Source: an uncultured Actinotalea sp.
GTDB lineage: Bacteria; Actinomycetota; Actinomycetes; Actinomycetales; Cellulomonadaceae
Length of the DNA stretch: 19,153 nucleotides
Direction: 5' to 3'
Assembly: GCF_946885855.1 (NCBI RefSeq)
Contig: NZ_CAMPHH010000025.1
Location: 1-19,153 of the forward strand
Position 1 is the stretch's first letter; each line of letters starts with the position of its first letter. Positions 8,201 through 15,682 of the stretch are shown here, one piece after another. The position numbers and the translations under genes are program-made. Under the pieces are notes generated by a model. That model made no database searches. It was given only the letters and a program-made list of their open reading frames with translations, and was not told the origin of the DNA.

Positions 8201-11200
8201 AGAGCGACATCCTCCCGGCGAACATGTTCGCGAGCCCGGACCTCACGATCGACCTGGACAACCTCCCCGACCCGCGTCCGGAGGGCCTGCTCGAGCTCGG
8301 ACCGAACGACTGGCGCTACGACGGGCCGGAGCACGTGGTGCTCCACGGCACGGAGCTGGGCGAGCGGATCCGTGGCGGCCTCGGCGACGACTCCGTCTGG
8401 GGTCACGGCGGGGACGACCAGCTCGAGGGCGACGTCGGCAACGACACGATCCAGGGCGGGAGCGGGAACGACCGCATCACCGACCTCTTCGGTGACGACA
8501 CCATCCACGGCGGTCCCGGGAACGACGTGGTCAACGCCGGCTCCGGCTTCGACCTGATGTTCGGCAACAGCGGCAACGACTACCTCTACCACGGCAACGA
8601 GCCCACGACGTCCTTCGCGGGCGCCGACGTGGACTTCGTCCGCGGTGGGAACGCCAACGACATCCTCACGGGCAACGAGGACGACGACTGGCTCGAGGGC
8701 GCCAACGGCCACGACCTGGTCCAGGGCGACAACGCGCTCACCTTCCAGAACGACCCGGTGGGTGGCGCCGACGTCCTCTGGGGCGGCAGTGGGAACGACG
8801 ACCACGACGCCGAGGGCGGTGACGACATCATGCTGAACAACGCCATCGACCGTCACGCCGGCATGCTCGGCTTCGACTGGGTCACGCACAAGCACGACCC
8901 GTTCCCCGGTGACTCGGACCTGGACGTCTCGATCTTCCAGGCGCCGGACGTCACCCTCATGCGGGCACGGTTCATGAACGTCGAGGGCCTGTCCGGCTGG
9001 AACAAGAACGACGTCCTGCGCGGTCGTGACGACGCGGGCGACCAGTTCTTCGAGGCCGCGAGCGGGCACGAGCTCACGCTCGGCACGCTGGACCGCATCG
9101 CGGGCCTGCGGACCCTCCTCGGCGGCACGGAGACGCCGGGCACCGTCCCGCTCTACGCCGCGCCGTTCATGGTCACCGACCGCGCGAACGACATCATCAT
9201 CGGTGGTGCCGGGAGCGACATCCTCGAGGGCCGCGCCGGCGACGACTTCCTCGACGGCGACGCCTGGCTCGACGTGTACCTCGTCGGCCCGGGCGGGGAG
9301 CGGCAGGAGTCCATGCAGGGCTTCCAGACGCGCCTCTTCAACGGCACCCTCACCCCGGACCAGATCTCGATCGTCCGGGAGATCGTCACGGCGCCCGACC
9401 AGGGGGCTGTCATCGACACGGCCGTCTACGCGGACGTCCGTGCCAACCACGCCATCACCGACATGGGTGGCGGCCTGTGGCGCGTCGCGCACATCGAGGA
9501 GGACGCGGGCGGCCTGTCGTCCGGCGTCGACATCCTCCGCAACGTCGAGCGGCTCGTCTTCTCGGACGAGGTCATCGAGCTGGTGGACCTCGAGAACGGC
9601 GCGGCGTTCGGCACGATCGGCTTCAGCACCATGCAGCCGGTCGAGGACCAGGAGATCACGGCGCTCGTGCAGTTCGACGACCCGCAGGGCGTCGTCGCCG
9701 ACTCGATCACGTGGACCTGGCAGTGGCAGGACGACGAGGGCGAGTACACGACCTCGGCGTCCGGCAGCGGCGCGACGTTCGTCCCGGGTGACACCGAGGC
9801 GGGCTGGCCGCTGCGGGTCGTCGCGACGTTCCTCGACGGCCAGGGCACCCTGGAGACGATCACGTCCCAGACCACCCTCCCCGTCCAGAACGTCAACGAC
9901 CCGGCCACCGGGCTCGCGGTCAGCGACACGGAGCCCGTCGTGGGCGACGTCGTCATGGCCGTCGGGCTCACGGACGGTGACGGTCTGACCAACGACGACG
10001 GCGACCCGACGGTCACCATCGGCTACCAGTGGCAGACCGTGCGGGACGGTGTCGTCGCGAACATCGCCGACGCCACGAACGCGTCCCTCACGGTCACCGA
10101 GGCGATGGTCGGCGCCCAGCTGCAGGTGCGGGCGCGGTTCACCGACAACCTCGGCGGCGACGAGGACCTGACCTCGGCGCCGACGGCCGCGGTGACCCCG
10201 CCGGCCGTGCCGGGCGCAGAGCTCGTCAGCGAGGCGACGGTGGCGCTGTCCGCGGTCGCCGAGGGCGAGCCCGCCACCGCCACGGTGGTGCTGCGCAACC
10301 CGGGGACGGCACCGCTGAGCGTCGGCTTCGTGTACGTCGACGCCGACGCCGTGCCGCTGGTGATCACCGACGACTCGTGCGTGGCGCGGGACGGCGGCCC
10401 GACCGGTGTCGCACCGGGCGGCGAGTGCACGATCACGGTGGAGTTCGCACCCACGACGACCGGCACGTGGACCGTGCCGGTGGTCATCGAGCACGACGCG
10501 GGTGACCCGCTGGTCGCCACGTTCGAGCTCACCGCCACGGCACCTGCCGTCGTCGACCCGGGGACCGACCCGGAGCCCGCCGTCGCGCCCGCGCTCGTGA
10601 CCATGACCCCGCAGCGGATGGCGGCGTCGATGGAGGTCACGGCCGGTGCGGCGCAGTGCGTCCAGATCGCCGGCGTCGACGGCGTCCCGGCAGGCGCGAC
10701 CGGTGTGACGGTGAACGTCACCACGGTCTCGCCGACCGGACCCGGCTACGTGGTCGTGTACCCGGACACGTCCGGCGACGGCAGCACCGCACCGCCGAAC
10801 GCCTCCTCGGTGAACTTCGAGGCGGGCAAGGACGTGGCGAACGCCGGGTTCGTGGCCCTGCCCGAGAACGGCCGGCTGTGCTACACCACGGCCGGCGCGT
10901 CCTCGGTCGGCGTCCTCATCGACGTCACCGGCTACACCCTGCCGGGCTCCGGCATCGAGATGCGCTCCCCGGAGCGGGTCCTCGACACCCGGCCCGGCAG
11001 CAAGGTCGGGGACATCGCGGGGCCGGTGACGCCGGGCAGGACGTACACGGTGCCCGTCCGGGGTGTCGCCGGCGTCCCGGCGGACGCCGAGTCCGTGCTC
11101 CTCAACGTCACGGTGACCGGTGTCGACGCACCGGGCAACCTCCGGGTCTTCCCCGGTGGCTCCGAGGTGCCCGGCACCTCGACCGTGAACTACGCGCCGG

Positions 11201-11757
11201 GCATGGACAAGGCCAACGCGACCATGGTCGCGCTCTCCGGTGAGGGCACGGTGTCCTTCTGGTCCGACAGCTCCGACGAGGTGCACGTGGTCCTCGACGT
11301 GGTCGGTTGGACGACGCCGGGCAGCTCCTACCGTGGTCTCGCACCGGAGCGGCTGGTCGACAGCCGCGACGGCACCGGGATCGCCGAGGGTCGCCTCCAG
11401 GGCCGTCAGCCCTACACCGTGCAGGTCGGTGGCCTGCACGGGGTCCCCGCGGGCGCGAGCGCCGTGGTCGTCAACGTCACGGCCATCGGTCCGACCGCCG
11501 AGGGCAACCTCCGGGTGTACCCCGACGCCGACGGCAGCGGTAGCTCCACGCCGCCGAACGCGTCGACGGTGAACTACATCCCGGGTCGGGACATCGCGAA
11601 CCTCGCGATCGTCGACCTGCCGGAGAACGGGCGGATCACGATGTGGTCCGACACCGCCGGCACCGTCGACCTCGCGGTGGACGTGGTGGGCTACATCACC
11701 TCGGCGGCCACCGCCGCGGAGGGTGCGCTCCCGGTGGGGAGGGCAGCCGTCCGGTGA
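5296..11757 (+). CDS. secreted multidomain animal-type heme peroxidase with RTX repeats
   Basis: 2153 residues. Signal peptide at 1-42 (Arg-rich n-region, hydrophobic core, ANA before the likely cut). The bacterial heme-peroxidase fold spans about 43-990, interrupted at about 226-353 by a domain resembling actinobacterial carbohydrate-binding beta-sandwiches (WIGSRGPSRG, VYLDGV). Visible active-site residues are distal Asp391-His392 (FGQFFDHG), Arg614 and Glu617 (GDGRGNE), and proximal His724 in YRFGHS with Arg721. These match the distal His, catalytic Arg, two heme-ester acids and heme-ligand His of myeloperoxidase. RTX nonapeptides (GGxGxDxxx type) follow at about 1016-1180 and 1295-1333, then Ig-like domains at about 1437-1532, 1533-1635 and 1638-1752, then three surface modules at 1767-2135. 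There is no LPXTG motif. The predicted role is an extracellular H2O2-dependent oxidase or hypohalous-acid producer; the substrate is unknown. Its six mature-region cysteines could pair. Monocistronic, with its own ribosome-binding site and terminator. Confidence 0.93.
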   Translation: MSRSAPPPERRRRRRATQAVSTTVSAAMVLTSLVGLVGTANAVTDPDPEFHLTPHDLDFILEQITIAENHAAGGQLLCANRFDLSGTCVPDADLPWGLRTVDGSYNNLYEDQDHFGAGGVLFPRLAPSAQRPAGSIPTGAPGWMGADGLAGTADDNPATTYVLDTDAEGADVPSAPNSWVYDPEPRIISNLIADQTTDNPAAVAAAQRVEGSIINDPVPADPGQLQFTRSEETAAALAYDEGWISLSHPARSGGSMLYTGTPNAGVTATFTGSTVRWIGSRGPSRGVAEVYLDGVLQGEVDLYQPSWAYQQTLFEAADLGAGTHTLRIVNTGRKAAASAEARTEVDAIDIGTVVGATPAQAGEIFIPNVAPDEGLSAPFNSWFTLFGQFFDHGLDLVSKGGNGTVVVPLQPDDPLYVPGARTNFLTVTRATQSVGPDGKVQHTNRTTPFVDQNQTYTSHASHQFFLREYEVDPALGLIPTGKLLNGDDFDGDGVRDGLATWADIKEQAEDVLGIALDDMDVHDVPLVATDPYGRFIPGPNGYPQIITLIDPAGADVPENRQLVEADPAAPVDGSLALESGHAFLDDIAHSAAPNATGTHDADLLAAHYITGDGRGNENIGLTAVHHVFHAEHNRLVDHVRDVLTESGRLTQWSDTSGPWDLNERLFQAARFATEMQYQHLAFEEFGRFVQPNIDNQPVNETAYHPDINPAISAEFAHVVYRFGHSMLTDTVDREGWGTDDLALFDAFLAPHKFASDAAGNPIHPDRGAGAVIQGMVNQTGNAIDEFVVPVLRNQLLGLPLDLATINMVRARETGMPTLQEARQAFWEETADGALKPYENWDDFRLALRHRESIVNFVAAYGIHPTLDAATTVAAKRAAAEVLVADPAFMRLPAAESGLDDVDFWMGGLAESGMVFGGLLGNTFNYVFETQLEALQNADRFYYLTRTQGLNLLAQLENNSFSELIMRNTESDILPANMFASPDLTIDLDNLPDPRPEGLLELGPNDWRYDGPEHVVLHGTELGERIRGGLGDDSVWGHGGDDQLEGDVGNDTIQGGSGNDRITDLFGDDTIHGGPGNDVVNAGSGFDLMFGNSGNDYLYHGNEPTTSFAGADVDFVRGGNANDILTGNEDDDWLEGANGHDLVQGDNALTFQNDPVGGADVLWGGSGNDDHDAEGGDDIMLNNAIDRHAGMLGFDWVTHKHDPFPGDSDLDVSIFQAPDVTLMRARFMNVEGLSGWNKNDVLRGRDDAGDQFFEAASGHELTLGTLDRIAGLRTLLGGTETPGTVPLYAAPFMVTDRANDIIIGGAGSDILEGRAGDDFLDGDAWLDVYLVGPGGERQESMQGFQTRLFNGTLTPDQISIVREIVTAPDQGAVIDTAVYADVRANHAITDMGGGLWRVAHIEEDAGGLSSGVDILRNVERLVFSDEVIELVDLENGAAFGTIGFSTMQPVEDQEITALVQFDDPQGVVADSITWTWQWQDDEGEYTTSASGSGATFVPGDTEAGWPLRVVATFLDGQGTLETITSQTTLPVQNVNDPATGLAVSDTEPVVGDVVMAVGLTDGDGLTNDDGDPTVTIGYQWQTVRDGVVANIADATNASLTVTEAMVGAQLQVRARFTDNLGGDEDLTSAPTAAVTPPAVPGAELVSEATVALSAVAEGEPATATVVLRNPGTAPLSVGFVYVDADAVPLVITDDSCVARDGGPTGVAPGGECTITVEFAPTTTGTWTVPVVIEHDAGDPLVATFELTATAPAVVDPGTDPEPAVAPALVTMTPQRMAASMEVTAGAAQCVQIAGVDGVPAGATGVTVNVTTVSPTGPGYVVVYPDTSGDGSTAPPNASSVNFEAGKDVANAGFVALPENGRLCYTTAGASSVGVLIDVTGYTLPGSGIEMRSPERVLDTRPGSKVGDIAGPVTPGRTYTVPVRGVAGVPADAESVLLNVTVTGVDAPGNLRVFPGGSEVPGTSTVNYAPGMDKANATMVALSGEGTVSFWSDSSDEVHVVLDVVGWTTPGSSYRGLAPERLVDSRDGTGIAEGRLQGRQPYTVQVGGLHGVPAGASAVVVNVTAIGPTAEGNLRVYPDADGSGSSTPPNASTVNYIPGRDIANLAIVDLPENGRITMWSDTAGTVDLAVDVVGYITSAATAAEGALPVGRAAVR
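5971..6360 (+). other. predicted beta-sandwich domain inserted in the peroxidase domain
   Basis: Residues about 226-355 of the peroxidase. The segment has the pattern of small jelly-roll modules found in actinobacterial glycosidases: an aromatic-rich start, GSTVRWIGSRGP, a VYLDGVLQGEVDLY strand pair, LFEAADLGAGTHTLRIV and a closing VDAIDI. It separates the N-terminal peroxidase stretch (SNLIADQTTDNPAAV) from IFIPNVAPDEGLSAPFN, which I recall as nearly contiguous in bacterial relatives. Domain boundaries and the sugar-binding role are inference. Confidence 0.6.
8341..8850 (+). repeat. RTX calcium-binding nonapeptide block
   Basis: Residues about 1016-1185 of the peroxidase hold repeated GGxGxD-type nonapeptides such as GGLGDD, GHGGDD, GGSGND, GGPGND, GNSGND and GGSGND. 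In known RTX proteins these bind calcium outside the cell and form a parallel beta-roll. Spacing becomes irregular after residue about 1090. A second short block (GGAGSD, GRAGDD) lies at 9178-9290. Confidence 0.88.
10595..11700 (+). repeat. three copies of an actinobacterial surface module
   Basis: Residues about 1767-2135 hold three modules of 120-127 residues. Each copy reads G-V-P-A-(G/D)-A, then a LNVT/VNVT strand, then a YP or FPGG turn, then a (V)NY or NF strand followed by G-x-D/K-x-A-N, and ends in D-V-x-G-Y/W. Copies 2 and 3 begin with an ER-(V/L)-(L/V)-D-(T/S)-R header; copy 1 has a degenerate header (PQRMAAS). Such modules are common at the ends of secreted actinobacterial proteins. 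A cell-wall or surface-attachment role is inference. Confidence 0.8.
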
Positions 11758-11793
11758 GGTGACACCAGGACACCCTGGGTGACGGGGTGAACG

Positions 11794-11828
11794 AGAGGGG
11801 CCCGGGCGACCACCGCCCGGGCCCCTCT
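11794..11828. terminator. strong hairpin between convergent genes, probably bidirectional
   Basis: A perfect 15-base stem (AGAGGGGCCCGGGCG at 11794-11808, its complement at 11814-11828) encloses a five-base loop. It begins 37 bases after the peroxidase stop and lies about 105 bases beyond the histidine kinase stop on the other strand. There is no long T-tract, which is usual in high-GC actinobacteria. It can end transcription from both sides. Confidence 0.85.
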
Positions 11829-11932
11829 TCCGTGCGCGGAGGTACCCGGGCCACGGCCGTGGCGCATCCGCGGGCCACGGGTGCCGGCCGGCCCGGGACG
11901 CCGGCCGGGACGTCCGGCCCTGGGACGCCGCG

Positions 11933-13321
11933 TCAGTGCTGCGGGATCGTCGCCCTGACCCGCGTCCCCGCACCGCGCGCGGAGACGACCTCGACGACGC
12001 CGCCGACCTCGGCGATGACGTCGCGGACCAGGGTCAGGCCGAGGTGACCGTCGGCCGCCGGGCCGGACAGGTCGAAGCCGGCGCCGTCGTCGACGACCGT
12101 GACCGCCACGCCGTCGGCGGTCTGCTCCAGCGAGATCTCCACGGAGCCCGCCTCCGCGTGCTTGAGCACGTTGGTGACCGCCTCCCGCGCGACGCGGTAG
12201 AGGAGCGTCGCCGTCGTCGGGTCGAGGTCCGGCTCGTCCGGCACGGTCACGCGGGCGACCACGTCGCTCGCCCGCAGCCGCTCCGCCAGACCCTCGAGGG
12301 CCGCGAGCAGACCCACGCTGTCGAGGTCCGCCGGGTACACCTCCGCCATGAGCCCGCGCAGCCGCACCACGCTGCGGCGCACCGAGCCGCCGGCCCGTTC
12401 GAGGCTCGGTCGGGTGTCGTCGTCGGCGCGCCGGGTGACCGACTCCAGCACGTAGCTCGTGCCCGCGAGCTCCTGGACCACGTCGTCGTGCAGGTCCCGC
12501 GCGATGCGGCGGCGCTCGAGGTCCGACGCCGCCGCGGCCTGCCGCAGCAGGCGTCGACGGCCGGACTGCAGGCTCTGGATCCGCCGGGCGAGCCGCACCG
12601 CGGGCGGCAGCTGCGCGAGCTGGAGCACGAGGAGCGTGACGAGCCCCACCGGCAGCAGCGACAGGAGCATGTGCGTCTGCCGGTCGTGCACGACCGACGA
12701 CGGGTAGAACACCTCGAGGATCAGCTCGTCACCTGCCGGCGAGACGAAGGGGACGTCGATCTCGACGAACCGGCCGTGACGGGGCTCGTAGCCGAAGCGG
12801 GGCGCGCCGTGGTCCTCGAACGTCGCCATCGGGAGGCCACGCTCGCGCACGTCCGTGTTCCAGTCGTGCTCCGGGTACTCGCCGCCGATCAGGAAGGGCT
12901 CCGTCGACCACACGACGACGCCGTCCGGCGACCAGATGTTCAGGCGGTCGATGCGCTCGGGCGCCAGCCGGTCCCCCACGCGTGCCTCCATCGCCGCGAC
13001 GGCCTCGGGCTCGCCCGCGAGGAGGCCGTCGTCCACGCCGTGGGCGACGATGCCCCGCGCGATGAGCGCGGTCGAGCGCTCGAGGTCCTCCAGCGTGTAG
13101 TCGAGCGCGAGCTGACGCATGATCAGCGCGGACGGCGCCGCGACGACGGCCAGGGTCACCAGCCCCGCCACGAGGAACTGCCGCACCGCACCGCGGACCT
13201 GGGCCTGCTCGCGCTCGTGCTCACTGGCCGGGTGGTGCCGCCACGAGCGCTCCGGCAGGAGCAGCTCGGCCGAGGGGACCGCGGGCGCCGGGTCCGCCGG
13301 GCCGAGCCGCACGCCGGCCAC
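11933..13321 (-). CDS. NarL-type two-component sensor histidine kinase
   Basis: 462 residues from a GTG start. A cytoplasmic N-tail is followed by one membrane segment (about 48-68), an external sensor domain (about 70-215) and a second membrane segment (about 218-238). The HisKA_3 dimerisation helix carries the phospho-acceptor His278 in RDLHDDVVQ. The HATPase domain has an N-box (REAVTNVLKHA, Glu380, Asn384), a G1 box (DDGAGF, 411-416) and a G2 box (GHLGL, 425-429). The sensor domain contains SPDGVVVWS, a strand typical of Cache-like domains, but no ligand can be named. It passes phosphate to the response regulator encoded just upstream: that stop lies four bases before this start, so the genes form one operon. 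There is no clear ribosome-binding site, which fits translational coupling. Signal and targets are unknown. Confidence 0.95.
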   Translation of the reverse strand: MAGVRLGPADPAPAVPSAELLLPERSWRHHPASEHEREQAQVRGAVRQFLVAGLVTLAVVAAPSALIMRQLALDYTLEDLERSTALIARGIVAHGVDDGLLAGEPEAVAAMEARVGDRLAPERIDRLNIWSPDGVVVWSTEPFLIGGEYPEHDWNTDVRERGLPMATFEDHGAPRFGYEPRHGRFVEIDVPFVSPAGDELILEVFYPSSVVHDRQTHMLLSLLPVGLVTLLVLQLAQLPPAVRLARRIQSLQSGRRRLLRQAAAASDLERRRIARDLHDDVVQELAGTSYVLESVTRRADDDTRPSLERAGGSVRRSVVRLRGLMAEVYPADLDSVGLLAALEGLAERLRASDVVARVTVPDEPDLDPTTATLLYRVAREAVTNVLKHAEAGSVEISLEQTADGVAVTVVDDGAGFDLSGPAADGHLGLTLVRDVIAEVGGVVEVVSARGAGTRVRATIPQH

Positions 13322-13325
13322 GGTG

Positions 13326-14027
13326 TCAGCCCAGCCCGTCGGGCCGCAGGAGCCCGAGCCGCCAGGCGGTGACGACGGCCTGGAGCTGGGAGTGCGCCCC
13401 GAGCTTGGACAGCAGCGACTTCACGTACCCGCGGCAGGTCTGCTCCGTGATGCCCAGCTCGCGCGCGATCGTCCGGACGTCCAGCCCCTCGCCCATGAGC
13501 TGCAGGACGTCGGTCTCGCGGGGGGTCAGGATGTCCAGCACGGGGCGGTCGGCCACCGCGACACCCGGCAGCCCCCACTCCGGCTCGGCCGCGCCGTCCA
13601 GGAGCGACCGGGGAACGAGGAAGTCGACCGCCCCGTCCCGCACCGCCCGGAGCGTGTCGAGCATCGTGTCGAGCGCGCCGTCCTTGGGCACGAAGGCGGC
13701 GGCGCCCGCATCCGCGGCCTGCTGCACGAACGCGACGTCGGTGTGCGCCGTGAGGACGACGACGCGCGCCCGGTGCCCGGCCTCGACGATGCGGCGGGTG
13801 GCCGTGATCCCGTCGCCCGAGGGCATCTGGACGTCCATGAGCACGAGGTCGGGCCGGAGCCGTTCCACGAGGGCGACGGCCTCGTCCCCCGAGCCCCCCA
13901 GGCCGACGCACGTCAGGTCGTCCTCGCGGTCCAGGGCGTCGGCGAGCAGCTCGGCGAAGGTGCGGTGGTCGTCGACGACGACGACGCGCGTCGCCGCTCC
14001 TGCCGGCTGCACCGTGGTCGACTGCAC
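13326..14027 (-). CDS. NarL/LuxR-type response regulator
   Basis: 233 residues. The receiver domain (about 14-130) has the acidic pair Asp19-Asp20, phospho-acceptor Asp65 in LVLMDVQMPSGDG, Thr93 in VVLTAH and Lys115 in VPKDG, so it should be phosphorylated normally. A 35-residue linker leads to a LuxR-type helix-turn-helix (about 167-225: LTPRETDVLQLM, ELGITEQTCRGYVKSLLSKL). The GTG start is preceded on the minus strand by GGGTGAGGAG, a workable ribosome-binding site. It is the first gene of the operon with the histidine kinase. The upstream 228 bases carry a CGGGTGA direct repeat that could be its own or another regulator's operator. Target genes cannot be read from the sequence; the convergent peroxidase gene is a candidate only by position. 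Confidence 0.95.
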   Translation of the reverse strand: MQSTTVQPAGAATRVVVVDDHRTFAELLADALDREDDLTCVGLGGSGDEAVALVERLRPDLVLMDVQMPSGDGITATRRIVEAGHRARVVVLTAHTDVAFVQQAADAGAAAFVPKDGALDTMLDTLRAVRDGAVDFLVPRSLLDGAAEPEWGLPGVAVADRPVLDILTPRETDVLQLMGEGLDVRTIARELGITEQTCRGYVKSLLSKLGAHSQLQAVVTAWRLGLLRPDGLG

Positions 14028-14150
14028 CGTCTCCTCACCCGTCGCGGTCAGGGCGGGCCGCGACCAGGGCTCCAGGTCGGAGCGACGGGGGCACGCCGGT
14101 GATCAGTCTGTCCGCATCCGCCCCTTGATCGACAGGTTCGGGGCGCGCAG

Positions 14151-14169
14151 TCACCCGGCGGTTCACCCG
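14151..14169 (-). promoter_or_regulatory. CGGGTGA direct repeat upstream of the response regulator
   Basis: On the plus strand TCACCCG occurs at 14151-14157 and again at 14163-14169, a 12-base period, about one helical turn. On the minus strand this reads CGGGTGA, ACCGC, CGGGTGA and lies about 125-145 bases before the response-regulator start. SARP proteins are known to bind direct repeats spaced about one turn apart, and a SARP gene lies immediately upstream. The assignment is inference. Confidence 0.35.
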
Positions 14170-14255
14170 TCCGGCAGAGGCCGCGAGCAGGTCGTGCCGC
14201 CGGCTCGCACACGCAGCGGCGCGGGGTCCGACGCCCGCAGCCCCGGCTCCCGACG

Positions 14256-15311
14256 TCAGCCGACGCCGGCGAGCCGCGTCGCGCGCGACCGGGCCACGAC
14301 CTCCCGTGGTGCCGTGCGCCGGCGCGTGGCCACGGCGGCGGGTGCCGCGACGAGGTCGCCGAGGACGCGGCGCGCGTGCGCGGTCGCGTCGCCACCCGAC
14401 CACGGCCCGCGGCCCGAGGCGACCCGGCCCGGCCAGACCGGTTCGCCCGCGGCGACCGAGCGCAGGTGCAGGAGCGCCGAGACGAGGTCGCCCAGCTCGT
14501 CGTCGCCCTCGGACGTCCGGGCGAGGAGGGACACGAACGCGTCCTGCAGACGCCGACCCGGGGTGCAGCCCAGCTCGGCGGCGAGGATCTCCCGGCACAT
14601 GTCGTAGGCGCGCAGCGCATCGGCCTGGAGACCGGCCGCGTCGAGGGCGGCGACCTTCACCGCCCAGGCGCGCTCGCGGTGCGGGTCCAGTCCGAGGGCC
14701 TCATCGGCCATCTCCACCGCGGCGAGGGGGTCGCCCGCGTCGATCGTCGCCTCCGCGGCCACCACGAGGACGTCGACGCGGCGCCGCGCGTGCACGCGGC
14801 GGGCCTCCTCGGCCCACTCGGCGTCGCACTCGTCCGCGAGCAGCGGCTCCTGCGCCATGGCCACGGCGCGCCGCAGCAGCGCGCAGCGGTCGGCCGCGCT
14901 GCGCCCTTCCTCCTGCGAGCGCGACACGAGGCCCTCGAAGCTCGCCAGGTCGACGTCGACGACGTCCCGGCACAGCGCGTAGCCCGCCGTCGTCGTGCGG
15001 ACCACCGCGGGGCCGGGCACGCCGAGTGCGCCGACCCGCTGCCGCAGCACGCTCACGTAGCTCTCGAGCGTCGCCAGGTTCTCGCCCGGCGCGCGGCCGG
15101 GCCAGAGCAGGTCCGCCAGCCGGGCCTTGGACACCGGGCTGCCGTGGTGCAGTGCGAGGATCTCCAGGACCTGCCGGGGCTTGACCCCCCCGAGCGCCCG
15201 GGCGTCCAGCTCCGTCTCGCCGTCGCTCACCCGCAGCGTCCCGAGCAGACGGATCCTGACGCGAGCCGCGCGGCGGTCCTGCCTGACGCGGGCTGCTGCC
15301 TTCGTGTCCAT
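14256..15311 (-). CDS. SARP/BTAD-family transcriptional regulator
   Basis: 351 residues from the ATG at 15311. An OmpR-like winged-helix DNA-binding domain (about 19-115: RIRLLGTLRVSDG, PRQVLEILALHHGSPVSKARLADLLWPG, LESYVSVLRQRVG, GYALC) is followed by a bacterial transcriptional activation domain of TPR-like helices (about 121-266, ending in LAAELGCTPGRRLQDAF). An Ala/Arg-rich tail of about 85 residues with no recognised domain completes it. There is no NB-ARC ATPase domain, so this is a short SARP. Known SARPs activate secondary-metabolite or developmental genes, but no biosynthetic cluster is visible here. The frame is open to an ATG at 15392. I chose 15311 because the extra 27 residues are basic and unlike the family. 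A G-run (GGGGGG) lies close upstream but the ribosome-binding site is poor. Confidence 0.88.
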   Translation of the reverse strand: MDTKAAARVRQDRRAARVRIRLLGTLRVSDGETELDARALGGVKPRQVLEILALHHGSPVSKARLADLLWPGRAPGENLATLESYVSVLRQRVGALGVPGPAVVRTTTAGYALCRDVVDVDLASFEGLVSRSQEEGRSAADRCALLRRAVAMAQEPLLADECDAEWAEEARRVHARRRVDVLVVAAEATIDAGDPLAAVEMADEALGLDPHRERAWAVKVAALDAAGLQADALRAYDMCREILAAELGCTPGRRLQDAFVSLLARTSEGDDELGDLVSALLHLRSVAAGEPVWPGRVASGRGPWSGGDATAHARRVLGDLVAAPAAVATRRRTAPREVVARSRATRLAGVG

Positions 15312-15682
15312 CGACCCCCCAACCCTTCCGACCGGGCTGACCTCCGGTCCGCGACCACCGTCCCGTGTCCGTTTTGGCCGGAACAGCCCCATACAGGGGG
15401 GCCCGGCGGTGCAGCAGGGTGAACCGGTCGGGTGCGAGGATCGGCGGGTGGACGACGGCGGGGGACGTCAGGCGAGGCGTCAGGGCGACCGCCGGACTCC
15501 CGGCGGGTCGGGAGGGCGAGGCGCCCCGCCGTCTCATGCCGACCCGCCGTCGGCCGATCGGGGAGGCGCGCGCCCACGGGCGCCGCGACCCGAGCGGCCG
15601 GGGCGACGCGTCCGGCCGGGCAGGTTGACGACGCACGAGGAGGGCGCGGTGTGACCGAGGCGCCCGTGACGCAGGAGGTCCG
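15312..15682. other. divergent intergenic region between the SARP and S9 peptidase genes
   Basis: 371 bases, or 290 if the SARP gene starts at 15392. It must hold two divergent promoters, but I find no clear -35/-10 pair for either. It contains GGGTGAACCGGTCGGGTG (15417-15434), closely matching the repeat upstream of the response regulator, and the ribosome-binding site AGGAGG of the peptidase gene (15673-15678). Open frames here are Arg/Gly/Pro-rich and look non-coding. Confidence 0.6.
15417..15434 (+). promoter_or_regulatory. GGGTGAACCG-type repeat, candidate regulator site
   Basis: GGGTGAACCG followed by CGGGTG repeats the half-site at a 13-base spacing. The first ten bases are identical to those of the minus-strand repeat at 14168-14159. 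It lies between the divergent SARP and peptidase genes, so it could serve SARP autoregulation. Confidence 0.35.

Noticed and set aside
11860..11930. GC-rich palindromes (for example CCACGGCCGTGG) after the main terminator
   Set aside because: Several overlapping self-complementary stretches are present but none stands out from the base composition, and the hairpin at 11794-11828 already serves both strands.
5305..11973. A 2222-codon open frame antisense to the peroxidase gene
   Set aside because: Its product is Arg/Val/Asp/His-rich with no domain or signal. Long antisense frames are expected opposite a gene whose codons almost all end in G or C.
14035..14041. TCACCCG just upstream of the response-regulator start, as a further member of the GGGTGA motif set
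   Set aside because: On the coding strand it is part of the ribosome-binding sequence GGGTGAGGAG, so its presence is already explained.
14101..14130. GATCA and TGATC inverted pair upstream of the response regulator
   Set aside because: Only five bases match across a 20-base spacer, and no partner site was found.
15408..15654. Possible small gene in the SARP-peptidase intergenic region
   Set aside because: The product is Arg/Gly/Pro-rich, with no ribosome-binding site or recognisable feature. It looks like non-coding GC-rich DNA.
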